In this document: one piece after another, positions 52,374-60,412 of the stretch
Numbering within the stretch: position 1 is the first letter of the stretch
Layout of the letters: each line of letters opens with the position of its first letter
Assembly: GCA_029238665.1 (NCBI GenBank)
Contig: JAQWFQ010000011.1
Coordinates: 1 to 64,000, forward strand
DNA length: 64,000 bases
Source: Crocinitomicaceae bacterium
Lineage (GTDB): Bacteria > Bacteroidota > Bacteroidia > Flavobacteriales_D > Crocinitomicaceae
Direction of reading: 5' to 3'
The notes under the pieces: model-generated
The model's database searches: none
Seen by the model: the letters and a program-made list of their open reading frames with translations, nothing else
What the model was told of the DNA's origin: nothing
Position numbers and translations under genes: made by a program

Positions 52374-54476
52374 ATGTCAGATCAAAAATCAAATTTTTTC
52401 GATTCTCAAGTACTTGGCCATCCAGCAGGTCTGTTTGTCTTGTTCTTTACAGAAATGTGGGAGCGTTTTTCATTTTATGGAATGCGGGTTCTTTTAGTAA
52501 ATTTCCTTACAATGGCCGTTATTGGGTATAATCCAGGATGGGAGTGGTCAACTGAGAATGCAACAGCACTTTTTGGTACGTATGCAGGATTACTCTACTT
52601 AACACCAATTTTAGGTGGTATTATTGCTGATAAGTTAATTGGTTATCGATGGGCAGTAGTTTTAGGAGCCTTGATTATGACTTTAGGGCATGCCTCTATG
52701 GCTCTTGAGACAGAGTTCTCGCTGTACCTTGGATTGGCGTTGTTAGTTATTGGAACGGGTTTCTTTAAGCCAACAATGACTTCAATTATTTCTGAAATGT
52801 ATAAAGATACACCGAAGAAAAAAGATGGTGCATATACCATCTTTTATATGGGGGTAAACGCGGGAGCATTTTTCGGAATGATGCTGTGTGGTTACTTGGC
52901 TGAAAAAATTGGTTGGTCATATGGTTTTGGTCTTGCGGGTGTTTTCATGTTGTTAGGGACATTGCAATTCTGGCTATCTAAACCATTGTTTGGTAATATT
53001 GGAGAAGTTCCTTCTAAAATAGAAGCTGTAAAATCGGATGAGGTAAAAGATGTTGAAGATTCAACAGAAGAGAGTGCTAAGGCAAATCCGTTTACAATGT
53101 TAGATAAGGTGCTGATTGGGATTACATCTGTGATCGGTTTACTTTACCTGTTGAATGACCCGATCTCTAAAATTGCAGAGATTAACATGTTTAATTTTAA
53201 GGTAGGTTCACTCGCTGGTGAATACTTCTCTATATTGGTGGGCTTAGGGCTGTTCTTATTTTTGGTAATATCAAGAATAGTTCGGTACGACCGAATAACG
53301 CGAGATCGAATGATTGCTTTTGTAATATTTGCCTTCTTTACAGTGTTCTTTTGGTTGTCTTTTGAGCAAGGAGCAACCTCATTGGTTTTATTTGCTAGAG
53401 ATTCTGTAGATAGAGTGATGACAGGGAATGCTGCAACTGTATATAATGTTGTAAATACCTTGTTGACAATAATTCCATTGTTATTCATTACATGGGTGTT
53501 GGTTTTGTTGTGGAAGAAAACATACAAAACAATTCCAGGGTCAAACATTGTTTTGGCTGTCTGCTTTGCAGGGATGTGGGGAGTTGTAGGATGGATGTTG
53601 AACAGAGATTTTAATACAGTTTCTTATGATGTGTCTTACAGTGCTGTTCAGTCTCCAATTATGGATAAAAAAACAGGGACGCAAAAGACGAACGAAGAAG
53701 GAGATTTATTATTTACATATACTCCAATAACGGAAGGTACTGAGGTCCCAGAAGGAGCTACTGTTGTTCCTCAAGTAACAAGTATTGGTGAACCATTAGA
53801 ATTGGATGTTGACTCTGAAATTAGTTTAATTACAATGAACAATGAGGGAACTGTTTATGGTTACCTTAATGAAGAAGGGGTTGAACGTGCAAGAGAAAAT
53901 GGAGTTAAACATTCTCGAGATAATGGGGTGATTAAAGCAACCGTTTTAAAAGTGAAAGATAATGAGGTTACTATAACAGTGAGTTGGTTTAGTATTCTAA
54001 ACTCTTTTTTCATCATTGCTTTTGCTTCTATTTTTTCTAAATGGTGGGAATCTAAATACAACCCGTCAGCAACAGGAAAGTATGCTTTAGGGCTTATTAT
54101 TATGGCAATTGGATTTGGCCTTTTAGCTTATGGTTCTTATGGAGTACAAGCTGGAGTTAAAGTAAGTATGGTTTGGCTAGTCTTTGCATATTTGTTTCAC
54201 ACACTAGGAGAGCTGTGCATTTCGCCGGTAGGGTTATCTTACGTTAGTAAGTTGGTTCCTGGTAGAATGATAGCATTTATGTTTGGAATGTGGTATTTAG
54301 CAATTGCTATAGGAAATAAGCTTGCAGCTGTTGTGGGTGGACAAATTGAAGCGATAACAGAAGAGTATTCTTTATCTGTCTTCTTTTTAATATTTACAAT
54401 TGTCCCAGCTGTTGCAGGTCTTTTAATACTTGTACTAAGTCCGGTAATGAAGAAATTTATGCACGGGGTTAAGTAA
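52374..54476 (+). CDS. POT-family peptide transporter with a large extramembrane insertion
   Basis: A 700-residue relative of the gene at 50935. It shares TEMWERFSFYGMRVLLVNFL (about 26-45), KPTMTSII and FHTLGELCISPVGLSYVSKL. It is about 250 residues longer because of added helices and a soluble, beta-rich domain at about 412-537 (VSYSAVQSPIMDKKTG through DNEVTITVSWF) between membrane segments. It probably imports peptides as well. It could be co-transcribed with the first transporter, as only 80 bp and no hairpin separate them. Confidence 0.92.
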   Translation: MSDQKSNFFDSQVLGHPAGLFVLFFTEMWERFSFYGMRVLLVNFLTMAVIGYNPGWEWSTENATALFGTYAGLLYLTPILGGIIADKLIGYRWAVVLGALIMTLGHASMALETEFSLYLGLALLVIGTGFFKPTMTSIISEMYKDTPKKKDGAYTIFYMGVNAGAFFGMMLCGYLAEKIGWSYGFGLAGVFMLLGTLQFWLSKPLFGNIGEVPSKIEAVKSDEVKDVEDSTEESAKANPFTMLDKVLIGITSVIGLLYLLNDPISKIAEINMFNFKVGSLAGEYFSILVGLGLFLFLVISRIVRYDRITRDRMIAFVIFAFFTVFFWLSFEQGATSLVLFARDSVDRVMTGNAATVYNVVNTLLTIIPLLFITWVLVLLWKKTYKTIPGSNIVLAVCFAGMWGVVGWMLNRDFNTVSYDVSYSAVQSPIMDKKTGTQKTNEEGDLLFTYTPITEGTEVPEGATVVPQVTSIGEPLELDVDSEISLITMNNEGTVYGYLNEEGVERARENGVKHSRDNGVIKATVLKVKDNEVTITVSWFSILNSFFIIAFASIFSKWWESKYNPSATGKYALGLIIMAIGFGLLAYGSYGVQAGVKVSMVWLVFAYLFHTLGELCISPVGLSYVSKLVPGRMIAFMFGMWYLAIAIGNKLAAVVGGQIEAITEEYSLSVFFLIFTIVPAVAGLLILVLSPVMKKFMHGVK

Positions 54477-54492
54477 TCCTTTTGATACAATT

Positions 54493-54521
54493 AAAAATAG
54501 CACTTTGGTGCTATTTTTTTT
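54493..54521 (+). terminator. Terminator after the POT pair
   Basis: AAAAATAGCAC and GTGCTATTTTT pair around TTTG and run on into T8, 17 bp beyond the stop of the second transporter. Confidence 0.85.
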
Positions 54522-54537
54522 GCTTAAAATTTAAATT

Positions 54538-56172
54538 ATGAAAAAAATACTACTTATTGCTATAGCATTCGTTTCGTTCTTAAGCTTTGGACAGGGGTTT
54601 AAGGTGATGGATAGCAGTGCTATGCAGTTATTACAAGCAGGTGAGTTCGAGTATATCAATATCTCTGTAGAGCATGACCTTGTAATAGAGGGTAAAGAAG
54701 ATATCTTAATTGATTTGAGTTCAATAGATGTCCCTTTGGGTGGAGTCGATTCAGTGGCCGTTACTTTTACGAAAGAATTGACGAGTAAAAGGTATACAAT
54801 GTCGGTTGTTTCCCCATTTTTAATCCAGGGAATTGACTCGTCTGTTTCAATGGCTTTAACAATGTATAAAGGAGGAAGTCCAATTCAGTTTAAGTCCAGT
54901 GATGCTTCCAAAGCAACGTTGAAAATTGACCATAGAAATCGTCCTACATTTGTATCAGACACAATTGTATTTGGTTTGTTGTCTATTATTTTGGCTTTAA
55001 TTTTTTACACATCAAGCATCGATTCAAAGCGATGGAAAAAGTTCTACATGTTTGTTCCAGCTTTATTGTTGTGTTATTTAATTCCAGCAATTTTAGATTC
55101 GTTCGGGCTTATCTCAAAAGAGTACTCAAGCCTCTACACAATGGCTAAAAATTATTTATTGCCAGGTGCATTAATACTAATGACTTTGGGTATTGATTTT
55201 AAAGGAATCGTTAACCTGGGCTCAAAGGCAATTGTAATGTTTTTAACAGCAACTGTAGGAATTGTTATAGGAGGACCAATAGCTATATTTATCTATTCAT
55301 ATATTGATCCAGAAGTTGTTGGAGGAATAGGAGATCAAGCTGCTTGGAGAGGTTTCTCTACATTAGCTGGTAGTTGGATTGGAGGAGGAGCTAATCAGGC
55401 CGCTATGCTAGAAACATATCGATACAATCCAGATTTTTACGGAAAAATGGTAACAGTGGATATTGTTGTTGCAAACCTTTGGATGGCATTTTTATTGTGG
55501 GGTGCAGCACGCGCAGAAAAATTTGACAAGTGGTTAAAGGCAGACACATCTTCCATTGAAAAGTTGAAAAAAAACATGGCTGAATACCAAGAGGTTTCAG
55601 CGAAAAACCCAAGCTTGACAGATTACATGGTTATTCTTGGAATTACCTTTGGGATTGTTGCTTTTGCACATTATGCAGGGCAGGGTATGGCTGCATTGGT
55701 AGGGGGTGTGCTTGGTACAGAATCTCCATTTTCCGGGTCGTTTTTCTGGTTGGTTGTACTGGCTACAACGGGTGGGCTAATTTTATCCGCGACAAAATTA
55801 AGAAAGTATGAAGGCAGAGGAGCATCTAAAATAGGGAGTATATTTATTTACATTTTGGTTGCAACAATTGGGATGAAAATGGAGTTGGAAAAAGCCATCG
55901 AAGAACCACAGTTAATTTTGGTAGGTATTATTTGGATGCTTGTTCACGTAATCATTCTTTTTGCTGTCGCAAAATTGATTAAAGCACCATTTTTCTTTGT
56001 TGCTGTAGGTTCAAAGGCAAACATTGGAGGAGCTGCATCTGCACCAATTGTAGCTGCAGCATTCCACCCATCACTTGCTAGTGTTGGGGCGTTGCTTGCA
56101 GTTCTTGGTTATGCTTTAGGTACATATGGGGCCATTGCCTGTGCTGAAATGATGCGCATGGTTTCACCGTAG
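54538..56172 (+). CDS. DUF819-family membrane protein
   Basis: A 544-residue protein. A signal peptide (KKILLIAIAFVSFLSFGQ) and a small periplasmic domain (about 20-135) precede the DUF819 membrane domain (about 140-544). That domain has about 11 hydrophobic segments, GSWIGGGANQAAMLETY (about 280) and KANIGGAASAPIVAAAFHPSL near the end, both hallmarks of the family. DUF819 proteins are related to secondary transporters; the substrate is unknown. The N-terminal domain is an addition not present in the short members. The gene lies next to the POT pair but has its own start after a terminator. Confidence 0.88.
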   Translation: MKKILLIAIAFVSFLSFGQGFKVMDSSAMQLLQAGEFEYINISVEHDLVIEGKEDILIDLSSIDVPLGGVDSVAVTFTKELTSKRYTMSVVSPFLIQGIDSSVSMALTMYKGGSPIQFKSSDASKATLKIDHRNRPTFVSDTIVFGLLSIILALIFYTSSIDSKRWKKFYMFVPALLLCYLIPAILDSFGLISKEYSSLYTMAKNYLLPGALILMTLGIDFKGIVNLGSKAIVMFLTATVGIVIGGPIAIFIYSYIDPEVVGGIGDQAAWRGFSTLAGSWIGGGANQAAMLETYRYNPDFYGKMVTVDIVVANLWMAFLLWGAARAEKFDKWLKADTSSIEKLKKNMAEYQEVSAKNPSLTDYMVILGITFGIVAFAHYAGQGMAALVGGVLGTESPFSGSFFWLVVLATTGGLILSATKLRKYEGRGASKIGSIFIYILVATIGMKMELEKAIEEPQLILVGIIWMLVHVIILFAVAKLIKAPFFFVAVGSKANIGGAASAPIVAAAFHPSLASVGALLAVLGYALGTYGAIACAEMMRMVSP

Positions 56173-56191
56173 TAGAAAATATTTTTTTTAG

Positions 56192-56231
56192 AACAGAAAA
56201 GGCGCATCCATTTGAATGCGCCTTTTCTGTT
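56192..56231. terminator. Bidirectional terminator
   Basis: AACAGAAAAGGCGCAT and ATGCGCCTTTTCTGTT form a perfect 16-bp stem; it lies between the convergent DUF819 and ABC exporter genes. Confidence 0.92.
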
Positions 56232-56246
56232 TTTAAGCTAATTCTA

Positions 56247-58070
56247 CTAATTTAAAGCGTTTACACCTTGTAGTTCTACTAAATTGGCATAAATACCGTT
56301 AGAAGCGATTAAATCATCATGTTTACCTGTCTCCTTGATCATTCCTTCGTCAATTACAAAAATATTATCTGCTTTACGAATGGTAGAAAGTCGGTGTGCA
56401 ATAACAAAAGATGTTCGTCCTTCCATTAATTTGTTTAACGCCTCTTGAACCAATTGTTCAGACTCTGAATCTAAAGCGGAAGTTGCTTCATCTAAAATTA
56501 AAATTTTAGGATCTTTCAAAATTGCTCTAGCAATTGCTATGCGCTGTTTTTGTCCGCCAGATAATTGAATCCCTCGGTCTCCAACCTCGGTACCTAAACC
56601 TTCAGGAAACTTAGAGATAAACTCCCATGCATTGGCTTGTTTTGCAGCTTCAATAATTTGTTCTGCAGTGGCTTCGATGTTACCAAACGAAATGTTGTCT
56701 TGTATTGAACCTCCAAAAAGAATAACTTCTTGTGGTACTATTGCCATGTGAGAACGTAGATGTTCGGTTTCAATATCGGAAATGGAAACACCATCAAATT
56801 GAATTGACCCTTGTGTAACAGGGTAGTAGTTCAGTAGTAGAGATGCTATTGTAGATTTTCCTGCTCCAGAAGAACCCACCAAGGCAATTGTTTGATTTTT
56901 TGTAACGTTAAAATCAAGGGCTTTCAAAACCGATACATCTTGTCGTTGTGGGTAGTTGAACGATACTTTTTCGAAACAAACAGCACCAGTTATTTCTGGC
57001 TTTAGAGTGCCGGTTAAAAGGGCTTTTTCATTTTTAGAATCAATGATGTTCATTAAGTTTTCGGTTGCCCCTATCGCTTTCTGAATACTTGCGTACATGT
57101 CAGGAATTGACCCGAAAGACATTCCCATCATGATGGTTAAGAGCATGCATGTAAAGAAATCTCCACGAGACAGTTCTGGATTTGGCCCTTGTGTCATTAG
57201 TAAACCTTGCCAAACAACTACCACAATTGCACCAGACATGCAAAAAATTAAAAACGAAACAAAAATACCTCGCCACAAACCGCTTTTAACATTTAAAGAT
57301 TTAATGGTGTCAACAGTTTTTACATACTTTCCAATCATGAAGAGTTCGTTTGTAAATGATTTCACATTTGAAATCCCCATTAGTGCTTCTTCAATTATTC
57401 CGTTTGAAGCAGCAGCTTCGTCTTGAGCACGCTTTGATAGTTTCTTGATGAACCGGCCAAAGAACACAGCAACAATAGCCATAACAGGAACCGTGGCTAG
57501 CATTATTAAAGCTAATTTGGGTGATATATAAACTAAAAAGGCAACACTTCCTATAATTAGCACAAGCTGTCTGAAAAATTCAGCAATTGTTGTGCGCATT
57601 GTCTCCTGTAGTTTTTCTATATCAGCAGACAGCCTACTCGTTAGTTCTCCAACTTTATTTTTGTTGAAGAAATCCATCGGCATATAAATCAATTGTTGAA
57701 ACGCATCTTTACGAATGTCTCTTAATGTATTTTCTGTGACATTGGTGAAAATTACAATTCTAAAAAAGGAAAAGAACGATTGTGTAGCAAACATGATAAA
57801 TAAAGCAATGGCATAGGTTGTTACATTGTCCACGTTCATAAGGTTTAGTGCACCTTGCATGGAACTTGGTTGTTCTGAACCTGTGCCCAGTAATTGGCCC
57901 ATGAGAATAGGGAATAACAATCCGATAGAACTTGATAAGACAAGGAATACCCAGCCTATCGTGAAAAGGCCACGGTATGGTTTTAGGTATGAAAATAGTT
58001 TCTTTGCCCGTTGAATACTATCCTTAGATAATTTTTCTCGTTTCTCTTTTTTCTTTTTTGGTCTAAGCAT
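56247..58070 (-). CDS. MsbA-type ABC exporter (fused membrane and ATPase domains)
   Basis: A 607-residue half-transporter that works as a homodimer. Six membrane helices cover about 35-320. The ATPase domain at about 355-600 carries Walker A LVGSSGAGKSTIASL, the Q-loop VPQEV, the signature LSGGQKQRIAIARA, Walker B ILILDEATSALD and the switch His in IAHRLST. The lysine-rich N-terminus (RPKKKKEKREK) is unusual but lies in the cytoplasm. It may flip lipid A or another lipid, or export a drug; the sequence does not decide. Confidence 0.92.
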   Translation of the reverse strand: MLRPKKKKEKREKLSKDSIQRAKKLFSYLKPYRGLFTIGWVFLVLSSSIGLLFPILMGQLLGTGSEQPSSMQGALNLMNVDNVTTYAIALFIMFATQSFFSFFRIVIFTNVTENTLRDIRKDAFQQLIYMPMDFFNKNKVGELTSRLSADIEKLQETMRTTIAEFFRQLVLIIGSVAFLVYISPKLALIMLATVPVMAIVAVFFGRFIKKLSKRAQDEAAASNGIIEEALMGISNVKSFTNELFMIGKYVKTVDTIKSLNVKSGLWRGIFVSFLIFCMSGAIVVVVWQGLLMTQGPNPELSRGDFFTCMLLTIMMGMSFGSIPDMYASIQKAIGATENLMNIIDSKNEKALLTGTLKPEITGAVCFEKVSFNYPQRQDVSVLKALDFNVTKNQTIALVGSSGAGKSTIASLLLNYYPVTQGSIQFDGVSISDIETEHLRSHMAIVPQEVILFGGSIQDNISFGNIEATAEQIIEAAKQANAWEFISKFPEGLGTEVGDRGIQLSGGQKQRIAIARAILKDPKILILDEATSALDSESEQLVQEALNKLMEGRTSFVIAHRLSTIRKADNIFVIDEGMIKETGKHDDLIASNGIYANLVELQGVNALN

Positions 58071-58146
58071 GAAATCAAAATTCGTAACACGAAATTACAT
58101 ACAAATTAAGGATTGTGTTCTTTTTTAGATAAATTTGTAAAAAGGC

Positions 58147-58176
58147 TTTGGAGAATAGAAAAAATAGTTATCTTTG
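58147..58176 (+). promoter_or_regulatory. rpmH promoter of Bacteroidota type
   Basis: TATCTTTG at 58169-58176 fits the -7 element TAnnTTTG, and TTTG at 58147-58150 fits the -33 element; 18 bases separate them. The rpmH start is 40 bp downstream. Confidence 0.75.
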
Positions 58177-58215
58177 CAGTCCAAAATTTAGACAATAAGA
58201 GGAAATATATAGATC

Positions 58216-58374
58216 ATGAAAAGAACGTTTCAACCATCAGTTAGAAAAAGAAGAAACAAGCACGGATTTCGTAGTCGTATGGCGACTAAGAACGGGCGTA
58301 AAGTATTAGCGGCACGTCGTCGTAAAGGAAGAAAGAGAATCTCTGTTTCTGACGAAGGAATGCACAAACGTTAG
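58216..58374 (+). CDS. rpmH: 50S ribosomal protein L34
   Basis: A 52-residue basic protein, [19 protein letters not shown] through [14 protein letters not shown], matching bacterial L34 from end to end, including the conserved [22 protein letters not shown]. The usual rnpA, yidD and dnaA neighbours are not next to it, although in many Bacteroidota rpmH also stands alone. A clear promoter and a terminator (58394-58425) flank it, so it forms a one-gene unit. Confidence 0.97.
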   Translation: MKRTFQPSVRKRRNKHGFRSRMATKNGRKVLAARRRKGRKRISVSDEGMHKR

Positions 58375-58393
58375 TCTTTTCTTTAAAAAATTG

Positions 58394-58425
58394 AAAGCCG
58401 ATGTATTTTTACATCGGCTTTTTTT
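58394..58425 (+). terminator. Terminator of rpmH
   Basis: AAAGCCGATGTA and TACATCGGCTTT form a perfect stem around TTTT and run on into T7. Confidence 0.93.
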
Positions 58426-58542
58426 GTGTGAATTAAATTTTATTTCCTGTTGTAAAAAGCAATTTGTAATTGTGTTTGTGATGTGTTAAATGGGAAAAAC
58501 GATAAATACTTGTATTGTTCGTAAATGATTACCTTAGCTTCT

Positions 58543-59460
58543 ATGAAGATAATACTAGCTTTCATTATAATAACGCTATTCAGTACAGCGCTGTTCGCTC
58601 AAAATGACAAAGTCTCTAGCCCTCAAGATGTAATTGTTGAAATTTATGATGTCGTTGCGGTTTATAGAGAGCATAAAGACGGGCGAGGTAGGACGAGGCA
58701 ATTTACTTCGGAGATAAAGGGTGAGATCATAAAATATAATCAACATAGTGGGGTACTTACCTTTAAAAGAATTGATGGAAAAATGTATTCACTCACGAGT
58801 AGTCAATACGAGTACTTTCAATACGATAAAGAATTTACATCAAAAAAGAAAAAACAAAAAGTTATAAACCCTAGAAAAGATTCAGGACTTGAGTTTAGTG
58901 TAGGGATGAGTGCTGGGTTTCTCAATATTCCAACTGGATTTAAACAGGATGAAAATTATGTTGGTGGAACAACCACAGGGTTTGAAACCCCTATTTGTAT
59001 TAAGGGTGGGGTCAGCAAATATCTAAATAAGAATAGTTTAGTTGGGGTAACATCTGAATACGCTATGTTTAGTTCAGAAGCTACTTACTTTAATGTTGGT
59101 GCTAGGTATGCGTACTTGTATAGCCCAGGTAAAAATACGACGTTTTACTTCCCTGTAGAGCTAAAGTTTAGCCATTATCAAGCTGAATCGTATTATTACC
59201 AGTATAATGATACTGTGTATACGGATAATGGGTATGATTGGCCTATGGCTATTGATGCAGGCGTGTCCATTAATGCATTGGAATTAAATGTAGGGCAAGG
59301 CCTATCATTTGCGCTAAAGAATAAACGATCAATTTCCCTGGAATTAATGCTTCTTCGGCAATTTATTTTAACTGAAAAAATTATTGTTCCTGTCAGTGTG
59401 TCTCCAAAAACCGACTTTAGCGTTTACGGAATGAAACTGTCAATATTGATGAATTTGTAG
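58543..59460 (+). CDS. Outer-membrane beta-barrel-like protein, unknown function
   Basis: A 305-residue protein. The signal peptide starts at Met 58543 (MKIILAFIIITLFSTALFAQ); the frame opens six codons earlier. An N-terminal region (about 30-105) with VIVEIYDVVAVYREH and GEIIKYNQHSGVLTFKR suggests a small OB- or SH3-like strand pattern. The rest (about 115-305) has alternating aromatic strands (VGARYAYLYSPGKN, FYFPVELKFSHYQ) typical of eight-strand barrels. No family could be named. Confidence 0.7.
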   Translation: MKIILAFIIITLFSTALFAQNDKVSSPQDVIVEIYDVVAVYREHKDGRGRTRQFTSEIKGEIIKYNQHSGVLTFKRIDGKMYSLTSSQYEYFQYDKEFTSKKKKQKVINPRKDSGLEFSVGMSAGFLNIPTGFKQDENYVGGTTTGFETPICIKGGVSKYLNKNSLVGVTSEYAMFSSEATYFNVGARYAYLYSPGKNTTFYFPVELKFSHYQAESYYYQYNDTVYTDNGYDWPMAIDAGVSINALELNVGQGLSFALKNKRSISLELMLLRQFILTEKIIVPVSVSPKTDFSVYGMKLSILMNL

Positions 59461-59652
59461 GGTAAGGTTGAATCAAGTAGAAGTTGATTTGTTCTAAAGA
59501 TATCCTCTATTTCAAGCAAGGGAGTACACTTTTTGTAAAGGGTCCCAACAAGTATAATCTATATATTTTATAACTTTAAATGAGTTGGATGTGCTCTGTT
59601 GCTCTATAAGACTTGTTGAATATGGTTTTCTTGAACATTAAGTTTAATAGCT

Positions 59653-60317
59653 ATGAAGTTGATTAAGTGTTTTTTACCTGTAATGTTATCTGTGGTATTC
59701 ACCATGCCATCTTGTTCAATAAAAAAACGATTGCATAGGTCAGGGTATCATGTTGATTGGAAAAAAAACATTCAAAACCCACTAAAAATGCGGCAGTTGC
59801 TAATGTGGATAAAAAACAAAACAATGGTGTTAAAGCGTTTGAGCAACCAAATATAGTTGAGTCGTCTAACGGCATGTCAATAATAAATGATGACCAGGTG
59901 GTGGCGTCAGTGAGTAATCAGCAAATTGTTTCTTTTAAAAAAGAATCCGAAGAGCAAAGGTTAAAATCGCCTATTGTTTCCAATTCTAATGAAACGGTTA
60001 AACGGGTAGTTACTGATAAAGGTGATGTAGAAAAAAACCGTGGAGCTATTACAGGATTAGTTTCTAGTGTTCTTGGTTGTTGTTTAATTCTTATATCCTT
60101 ACTCGTATCGTCATCATCACCCGCATTTACTGTATTGATTGTTTTAGGAATAGTGTTAAGTATTCTAGGTGTTATTTTTAGCTCAGTACAAATTAAAAAT
60201 CAGGGTGTAAAAAGTTCTAAATATGGTTTGGCTTTTGGAATTATTGGCCTTGTTGGAGCAATAGTAGTTCTTTTGACTAGTTTTTGGTGGTTGATTGGGC
60301 TTAATGGTTTCTTTTAA
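59653..60317 (+). CDS. Lipoprotein split by a -1 frameshift at an A8 slippery site
   Basis: The first frame (59653) encodes a lipoprotein signal MKLIKCFLPVMLSVVFTMPS with lipobox Cys21 and SIKKRLHRSGYHVDWKKN, then goes out of frame. The second frame enters at about 59761 and reads HSKPTKNAAVANVDKKQNNG to 60317. It ends in a DUF4190-like pair of membrane segments (about 115-195 of the fused product: AITGLVSSVLGCCLILISLL and AFGIIGLVGAIVVLLTSFWW). The join lies at TGG-AAA-AAA-AAC with eight A's (59761-59768). One extra A, or a -1 slip, gives a single 221-residue protein. The second frame alone has only a TTG start and no export signal, so the fusion is the sensible reading. Confidence 0.75.
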
Positions 60318-60363
60318 TAGGAGTTACATGTTGGAGGTAAGCTCCAAATAATAAAATGGACAC

Positions 60364-60394
60364 AAAAAAAGGAGCCTTTAAGGGCTCCTTTTTT
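60364..60394. terminator. Bidirectional terminator
   Basis: AAAAAAGGAGCCT and GGGCTCCTTTTTT pair around a TTAA loop, between the split lipoprotein gene and the convergent phosphate symporter gene. Confidence 0.9.
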
Positions 60395-60412
60395 ATTTTA
60401 AAGAGAGAATGT

